Assembly (NCBI GenBank): GCA_044227705.1
Contig: JBGAWE010000140.1
Span: 1-12,085, forward strand
DNA length: 12,085 bases
Reading direction: 5' to 3'
Origin: JANOQP01 sp044227705
GTDB lineage: Bacteria; Bacteroidota; Bacteroidia; Chitinophagales; Saprospiraceae
The notes beneath the pieces were generated by a model that was given only the letters and a program-made list of their open reading frames with translations, was not told where the DNA came from and searched no databases. Below, piece after piece: positions 8,179 through 12,085 of this stretch. The translations under genes were made by a program, and so were the position numbers. Every line of letters starts with the position of its first letter. Position 1 is the stretch's first letter.

Positions 8179-8618
8179 CCATCGCGCCCATCGAGTTTGC
8201 CTCGCCCGAATATGATTTGACCGTCCGCCTCCGCACCGAGGTCTTGCGAAAACCGCTCGGCCTCGAATTCACCGTCGAGCAGCTCGCCGCCGAGTGGACC
8301 GACTTTCACATCGGCTTTTTTGATGAATCGGAAACGCTCGTCGGCTGTCTGATTTTGACCAAAAAGGACGATAAGGTGTTGAAAATGAGGCAAGTAGCCG
8401 TCGCCGCCGACCGGCAAAAACAGGGCATCGGTCAAAAACTCGTGGATTGGTCGGAGGCTTGGGCGCGGCGAAACAGGTTCGAGAAAATGTCGCTCCATGC
8501 CCGCGAGACGGCGGTCCCTTTTTACGAAAAACTGCGCTACGCCCGCCTCGGCGACCGCTTCGAGGAAGTCGGCATTCCACATTTTTTGATGGAAAAAGCC
8601 CTGAAAGAACAGCCTTGA
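8175..8618 (+). CDS. GNAT-family N-acetyltransferase
   Basis: This 147-residue single-domain acetyltransferase has motif A at about residues 72-90 (RQVAVAADRQKQGIGQKLV), including the acetyl-CoA pyrophosphate-binding Q-x-x-G-x-G (81-86). The C-terminal part HARETAVPFYEKLRY (108-122) followed by EVGIPHFLM (131-139) is typical of the ElaA-like branch of small GNAT proteins. The substrate is unknown. Its ATG (8175) overlaps the kinase stop codon as ATGA, so the two are almost certainly cotranscribed and translationally coupled. It occupies the place where a response regulator would be expected. It ends just before the bidirectional terminator at 8627-8653. Confidence 0.88.
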   Translation: MTIAPIEFASPEYDLTVRLRTEVLRKPLGLEFTVEQLAAEWTDFHIGFFDESETLVGCLILTKKDDKVLKMRQVAVAADRQKQGIGQKLVDWSEAWARRNRFEKMSLHARETAVPFYEKLRYARLGDRFEEVGIPHFLMEKALKEQP

Positions 8619-8626
8619 AAACAGAA

Positions 8627-8653
8627 ACGGCAGCCTGTTCTGCAAGCTGCCGT
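8627..8653. terminator. Bidirectional intrinsic terminator between convergent genes
   Basis: ACGGCAGC at 8627-8634 pairs perfectly with GCTGCCGT at 8646-8653 across an 11-base loop. It is followed on the plus strand by CTCCTCATTTT and on the minus strand by TTTCTGTTTT. It sits between the GNAT stop (8618) and the stop of the PAP2-like lipoprotein (8688). The T-tracts are imperfect, and the minus-strand direction looks the better terminator. Confidence 0.65.
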
Positions 8654-8687
8654 CTCCTCATTTTCCAAATAGCTAATCAGCCGATTC

Positions 8688-10232
8688 TCACTCCGCGCCG
8701 TCCACTTTGGCCCGGTCGATGGAGACTTGCGCAATGTTCTTGCCGCTCGACAGGCCCGCCGTGCAATCGGAGCGGTAGTGGATGCCTCCGTAGATGCGCG
8801 ACTGAGAAGCTTCGTTGGCTTGACGGTCGAAAGCCTCGGCATCAGCCGGGAACAAATGCGACAGCACGGCCGCCCCGGCCGCCGAGAAGGTCGAGTGGCC
8901 GCTTATGTAGGCCGGGAAATTGGGCACGCCGATGACCGTCTTGAACTCCCCGTCGAACGTTGAGGGGCGCAGGTTGTAATACTTGTACTTCGTGCGCCAG
9001 CAGAGGATGCCGCCGTTGGCCATCGCCGTATTCACATAGGCGAATGCGCGGGCCGTGCGCAGCGGGTTGAGCTGATTCTTGACGCATTCCTCGCAGGTGG
9101 TGCGGTTCCAGTGCCCGGGCGGAGTGTAGGTGCTGGGGCCGTCGCTCCAGAGGTTGGCGATGCGCCGTTGCTCGGAGGTCAGTTTTTTTTGCACGTCACG
9201 GAGCTCCTGCATCTCGGCCTCGAACGCGGCGGAGCTGGTCGAGGGCGGCGGGGCCGGGAGGTAGAGGTCGATGTCCGCCGGGGCCATGAGCCACGGAACA
9301 ACGTTGCCAAAAGCTGGGAGCATCGGCGGACGAGCGGGCGATTCAAGGCTTTTCCAAGCCCGTTCGCCGCTGGCCGTCACGATGGAGTCCTGTTGGCGGG
9401 CGAAGGCCTCGTCGTTGGCCTTGCCCATCTTGTCGGTCTTGCCCCGTGCGATGATGAGCGCAGCGACCTTCCGGCCGAGCGAGTCGCCCGCAGCGAGGTC
9501 GGATTTGACGTTGACACCAGCCCAGAGGCGGGTGTTTTTGGCGTCCTCCGCCATGTCGAGCAGGTACTGCTTCTCGTTCGGGAATAGCCAAGTCAGGATT
9601 TCGCGCGAAGCGGCCGCGACGACTGCATCCTCCGACGGATAGCTCGGCAGGTCGTTCTTTTCCAAAAAGTTGACCGCAATAGTGTTGTCATAAGTGTAAG
9701 GGGCCTTCCTGTTGAACTGGTACTTCGCGTTCCAGCAGGCTATGAGCGCGTCGAACTGCCCCACCGACCAGTGCGCGTAGCCCCGCGAGGCATACGGCGG
9801 GTTGGCGAAGGGAAAGAGTGGGTACTGGTCGGGCTTCGTCGCGTCAGGCACGGGGTATTTGCCCAAAACGGGGTCATACGCGGGCGGCAGGTTGTACTTC
9901 GCCATCAGCTCGTTGGCAATCTCGTTCCAGCGGGCGACGCAATTTCCGCCCCAATATTTGACCGCCTCCTGTTGCTCCGCGCTGAGCGAGGCACTGGAGG
10001 TTTTCAGTTCGGCCAGTTCGGCGACGTATTCGGCGCTGGTCGCGTCGTTCGGCGCGGGGACGGCGATTTGCGTTGCGGAAGTCATGACGATGGGCTTCCA
10101 ATTGCCCCCGTCCTCGTCAATCGAGGCCCACTTGTAGGGCTGGAAGGAGAGGCCGCTCTCGACATCCTTGCCACAGCTGTAGACCAGAAGCGCGGCGGCG
10201 ACGGCGATGCCTGCTTTGTTGGAAAATTTCAT
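8688..10232 (-). CDS. Lipoprotein with tandem PAP2/vanadium-haloperoxidase domains, first copy degenerate
   Basis: This 514-residue exported lipoprotein has K2 and K6, a hydrophobic stretch (8-17) and lipobox VYSC with C20. The next residues, GKDVE, partly match the Bacteroidota surface-export signal. The C-terminal half (about 348-512) is a complete vanadate/phosphate-binding core: K415-x6-R422-P, S444-G445-H446, and S478-R479-x5-H485-x3-D489. This is the layout of vanadium haloperoxidases and their acid-phosphatase relatives. The N-terminal half (about 80-266) aligns with it throughout (offset 244-245 residues), but the key residues read K170-x6-A177-P, S200-E201-D202, and T234-R235-x5-N241-x3-D245. 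One arginine and both histidines are lost, so it is probably a catalytically dead copy. Phosphatase or peroxidase activity cannot be distinguished from sequence. Start at ATG 10232, without Shine-Dalgarno. It lies downstream of the barrel-protein gene, with its own possible promoter at 10333-10362. Confidence 0.85.
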   Translation of the reverse strand: MKFSNKAGIAVAAALLVYSCGKDVESGLSFQPYKWASIDEDGGNWKPIVMTSATQIAVPAPNDATSAEYVAELAELKTSSASLSAEQQEAVKYWGGNCVARWNEIANELMAKYNLPPAYDPVLGKYPVPDATKPDQYPLFPFANPPYASRGYAHWSVGQFDALIACWNAKYQFNRKAPYTYDNTIAVNFLEKNDLPSYPSEDAVVAAASREILTWLFPNEKQYLLDMAEDAKNTRLWAGVNVKSDLAAGDSLGRKVAALIIARGKTDKMGKANDEAFARQQDSIVTASGERAWKSLESPARPPMLPAFGNVVPWLMAPADIDLYLPAPPPSTSSAAFEAEMQELRDVQKKLTSEQRRIANLWSDGPSTYTPPGHWNRTTCEECVKNQLNPLRTARAFAYVNTAMANGGILCWRTKYKYYNLRPSTFDGEFKTVIGVPNFPAYISGHSTFSAAGAAVLSHLFPADAEAFDRQANEASQSRIYGGIHYRSDCTAGLSSGKNIAQVSIDRAKVDGAE

Positions 10233-10251
10233 TGCAATTCTATCGGTTTAC

Positions 10252-10313
10252 TGTTCTCCATAGAGAACATGTGATTTTGTTGATTTCTGAATCATGCGGA
10301 ATTTATATCCGCA
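10252..10313. promoter_or_regulatory. Cluster of three inverted repeats in the lipoprotein gene leader
   Basis: Three dyads lie nearly end to end, 20-81 bases upstream of the lipoprotein start. TGTTCTC/GAGAACA is at 10252-10258/10263-10269 (perfect, four-base spacer). TGATT/AATCA is at 10281-10285/10290-10294. TGCGGA/TCCGCA is at 10295-10300/10308-10313. The region is AT-rich compared with the genes. The first could be a repressor operator. All would fold in the leader RNA if transcription starts at the candidate promoter above them. Confidence 0.45.
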
Positions 10314-10332
10314 ATGACGTATGTTGTTCTAT

Positions 10333-10362
10333 CGAAAATAATTAGATATTCAATTTCGCAAA
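10333..10362 (-). promoter_or_regulatory. Candidate promoter for the PAP2-like lipoprotein gene
   Basis: On the minus strand, TTTG (10362-10359) is followed after 18 bases by TATTTTCG (10340-10333), one mismatch from TAnnTTTG. This would start transcription near 10325 and give a leader of about 90 bases containing the three inverted repeats. The alternative is read-through from the upstream gene, which shows no terminator in the 161-base gap. Confidence 0.4.
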
Positions 10363-10393
10363 AAACAAGTTATGGCTTACACAGCAACAGTGG

Positions 10394-11383
10394 TCACTTC
10401 TTTTTCGGCATGGGCGCGGGCTTGCTCGGCTCGGCCATTTCCTTGTTTTTGTACGCACCGAACTGGTAGGCCAATCCCCCGCCGAGCGAGGTCGCCTGAC
10501 CGACGTTGCGCCCCGAGAGCGTGTACGCGCCCATCAAGATGACGCTCAAGCCGCCCGTCTTCGGAACCCAATATTGCACGACACCGCCGACGCGCTCCGC
10601 GTCCATGTTGTTCGAGATGAATGGCATGTCGTTGCGGCGGATGTCGGAGTTGGAGCGCGTGTCCATGTAGGTGTAGTTGAGCTGCACCTTGAGGAAGCGG
10701 TCTTTGTAATAACCAATGGACGCGCCGTAGTCGAACATGCCGGGCATCTCCACATCATTTGTGTAATAGGGCGTGTCGCCGACGTAGTAAAAGGTGCGGT
10801 CGATCGTGCTGTTCGCCCGCGAGGTGAAACCCGCCTGGACGTTGCCAAAAAGGCCCGTGTTCATGTAATACTGCCAAAGGCCGCGCACCGAGGCGGTCTT
10901 CGCGCCCAGCCCGACGCAGAGCGGCAGGTAGTCGGCCTTGTACTTGCGCACGGGCGAGGAGAGGCCGCCGGTGGCGATGAAATTGAGGCTGCCCGGCCCG
11001 AGGTCCATGACCAGTGGCCGCCATTTGGCGAAAAAGGAGAAGTCCTGCAGCCCTTTTTCAGGCTTCAAAGTCCCGGCCGAGGCCTTGTTGGAGATCCAGG
11101 GCAGCGAGGCGATGAGGTTGAGCCGCTTCGTCGCGCCGAACGCCACCATCGGCATCACCATCTTCGATGTGATGGTCCCGATGTTGGGGTTGTCGCGCTT
11201 GAGCTTGCCCTCCCAGTAGTGGTCCCATTCGTCCTGCCCGGCCATAACGGCGGCGCAGACTTGCCCCCGGCCCATCATGATGCCGTCGGTCGGGGTTTGG
11301 GCCGAGGCGGTCGCCGCCAAAAAGAGGCTGCCGACCATCGGCAAAAGGGCCGCGAAAAGTGCCCGTTTTGTAAAAAGGTGCAT
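10394..11383 (-). CDS. Secreted outer-membrane beta-barrel-like protein (MetA/transporter-like)
   Basis: This 329-residue protein has a clear signal peptide: MHLFTKR, a hydrophobic core and predicted cleavage after ASA (residue 28), leaving Q29. The mature part has alternating aromatic and polar segments and Gly/Asn/Tyr-rich turns, as in outer-membrane barrels, including WDHYWEGKLKRDNPNIGTI (about residues 53-71) and the repeating YY/FY patterns near the middle. I associate this pattern with uncharacterised Bacteroidota proteins related to the MetA-like (phenol-degradation) barrel family; that family link is tentative. After the last strand-like segment (GGGLAYQFGAY) there is a lysine/proline tail ending PMPKKK, so the C-terminus is not the usual aromatic residue. 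The ATG at 11383 was chosen: the signal peptide begins there and a good promoter lies inside the upstream extension from 11452. It is the first gene of a minus-strand pair with the PAP2-like lipoprotein. Confidence 0.75.
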   Translation of the reverse strand: MHLFTKRALFAALLPMVGSLFLAATASAQTPTDGIMMGRGQVCAAVMAGQDEWDHYWEGKLKRDNPNIGTITSKMVMPMVAFGATKRLNLIASLPWISNKASAGTLKPEKGLQDFSFFAKWRPLVMDLGPGSLNFIATGGLSSPVRKYKADYLPLCVGLGAKTASVRGLWQYYMNTGLFGNVQAGFTSRANSTIDRTFYYVGDTPYYTNDVEMPGMFDYGASIGYYKDRFLKVQLNYTYMDTRSNSDIRRNDMPFISNNMDAERVGGVVQYWVPKTGGLSVILMGAYTLSGRNVGQATSLGGGLAYQFGAYKNKEMAEPSKPAPMPKKK

Positions 11384-11417
11384 GAGTTTGAAGGTTGAAA
11401 TTGAAGATTTGCGAGGG

Positions 11418-11449
11418 CAAAAATAGACAGTCGCCCACCCTTCGGCGAA
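11418..11449 (-). promoter_or_regulatory. Promoter of the outer-membrane protein gene
   Basis: On the minus strand, TTCG (11449-11446) and TATTTTTG (11425-11418) are separated by 20 bases. The second is an exact match to the Bacteroidota -7 consensus TAnnTTTG, and the first is one mismatch from the -33 TTTG. Predicted transcription starts near 11411, about 30 bases before the ATG at 11383. This is the best promoter match in the window. In the rest of the divergent gap (to 11543) TAATTTTT at 11527-11534 may serve the thiolase gene, but no -33 partner is seen. Confidence 0.6.
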
Positions 11450-11543
11450 CACGTGGAGCCGTTCCGGGTTTTCTTATCCCTTATTTACGGAATGCCGTTC
11501 TCGCGGCCCTGACCATTCAAACGATCTAATTTTTTCCTTAAAA

Positions 11544-12085
11544 ATGACCTTTCTAATAGACGGCACCCGCACGCCCATCGGCAGTTTCGGCGGCGGCCTC
11601 GGCCCAGTCCGCGCCGACGACCTTGCGGCGCACGCCATCAAATCGCTGGTTGAAAAATTCCCTCGCCTCGACCCGGCAGAGATTGACGAAGTTCTTTTCG
11701 GCTGCGCCAACCAAGCGGGCGAGGACAACCGCAACGTCGCCCGCATGGCCAGTTTGCTCGCAGGTTTGGGCGTGTCGGTCGCGGCCGAAACCGTGAATCG
11801 CCTCTGCGCCTCGGGCATGGCCGCCGCCGTCAACGCGCACCGGGCCATCGCCGTCGGCGACGCGGAAATCATCGTCGCGGGAGGCGTGGAGCACATGACC
11901 CGTGCGCCTTACGTCCTTTCCAAAACCGCAAAGCCCTTCGGAACGGACGCGCAGCTTTTCGACAGCTCGTTCGGCTGGCGCTTCGTCAACCCGAAAATGA
12001 AGTCGATGTACGGCACCGACGCGATGGGCGAGACGGCGGAGAACCTCGTCGACATACACAAAATCGGCCGCGAGGACCAAGACCG
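11544..12085 (+). CDS. pcaF: 3-oxoadipyl-CoA thiolase (PcaF/PaaJ type), N-terminal part
   Basis: The first 180 codons of a thiolase run off the right edge. The enzyme would cleave 3-oxoadipyl-CoA to succinyl-CoA and acetyl-CoA at the end of beta-ketoadipate or phenylacetate breakdown. The start IDGTRTPIGSFGG (5-17) is typical of thiolases. FGCANQAGEDNRNVARMAS (52-70) is the stretch that marks the PcaF/PaaJ group. NRLCASG (85-91) holds the nucleophilic C88, and SSFGWRFVNPKM follows later, also as in PaaJ. The C-terminal active-site His and Cys lie outside the window. The ATG at 11544 has no Shine-Dalgarno; an A/T-rich stretch precedes it. The gene is divergent from the outer-membrane protein gene. 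A general acetyl-CoA acetyltransferase is the alternative, but the conserved block argues against it. Confidence 0.88.
   Translation, partial: MTFLIDGTRTPIGSFGGGLGPVRADDLAAHAIKSLVEKFPRLDPAEIDEVLFGCANQAGEDNRNVARMASLLAGLGVSVAAETVNRLCASGMAAAVNAHRAIAVGDAEIIVAGGVEHMTRAPYVLSKTAKPFGTDAQLFDSSFGWRFVNPKMKSMYGTDAMGETAENLVDIHKIGREDQD

Noticed and set aside
11384..11452. Upstream start for the outer-membrane protein
   Set aside because: It would put 23 residues before a perfect signal peptide, and the best promoter in the window (11418-11449) lies inside the extension.

Overview
The window reads as ordinary chromosomal DNA of a GC-rich member of the Bacteroidota. I would guess a Saprospiria- or Chitinophagia-like lineage, but cannot confirm this without a database. 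The signs are a DUF4199 membrane protein, an HscA whose N-terminus resembles the Bacteroidota form, a LytS-type kinase, a lipoprotein with a partial Bacteroidota surface-export signal, the near absence of Shine-Dalgarno sequences, and promoter elements of the TAnnTTTG (-7) type. No tRNA, rRNA, insertion sequence, prophage or CRISPR array is visible, and no gap between genes exceeds about 170 bases.

Layout. Bases 1-851 (minus strand) hold the first 61 codons of an HscA-type Hsp70 and a four-helix DUF4199 protein, separated by a strong intrinsic terminator. Bases 1021-5546 (plus strand) hold four housekeeping genes in a row: an RluA-family pseudouridine synthase, a type II NADH dehydrogenase, the ABC-F translation factor EttA, and the flavin prenyltransferase UbiX. 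The gaps between them are 83-93 bases and rich in hairpins or inverted repeats. UbiX converges, with only 10 bases between stop codons, on an AlgI-like MBOAT O-acyltransferase (7024-5557, minus). Its reading frame is broken by one extra base in a run of four T's on the coding strand. Divergent from it are a LytS-type histidine kinase and a GNAT acetyltransferase whose start overlaps the kinase stop (7153-8618, plus). A bidirectional terminator then separates these from a minus-strand pair: a secreted outer-membrane barrel-like protein (11383-10394) followed by a lipoprotein of the PAP2/vanadium haloperoxidase superfamily (10232-8688). The window ends inside a 3-oxoadipyl-CoA thiolase (11544 onward, plus).

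Most of the window is conventional metabolism, translation and respiration. The least conventional element is the lipoprotein at 8688-10232. It carries two tandem copies of the PAP2/haloperoxidase core. The second has every canonical vanadate/phosphate-binding residue and the first has lost most of them, so the protein looks like one active domain and one dead domain in a single chain. It is preceded by an AT-rich leader with three adjacent inverted repeats and sits behind an outer-membrane protein gene. The broken MBOAT frame, the 37-base inverted repeat before ubiX and the partnerless LytS kinase are the other points worth checking.
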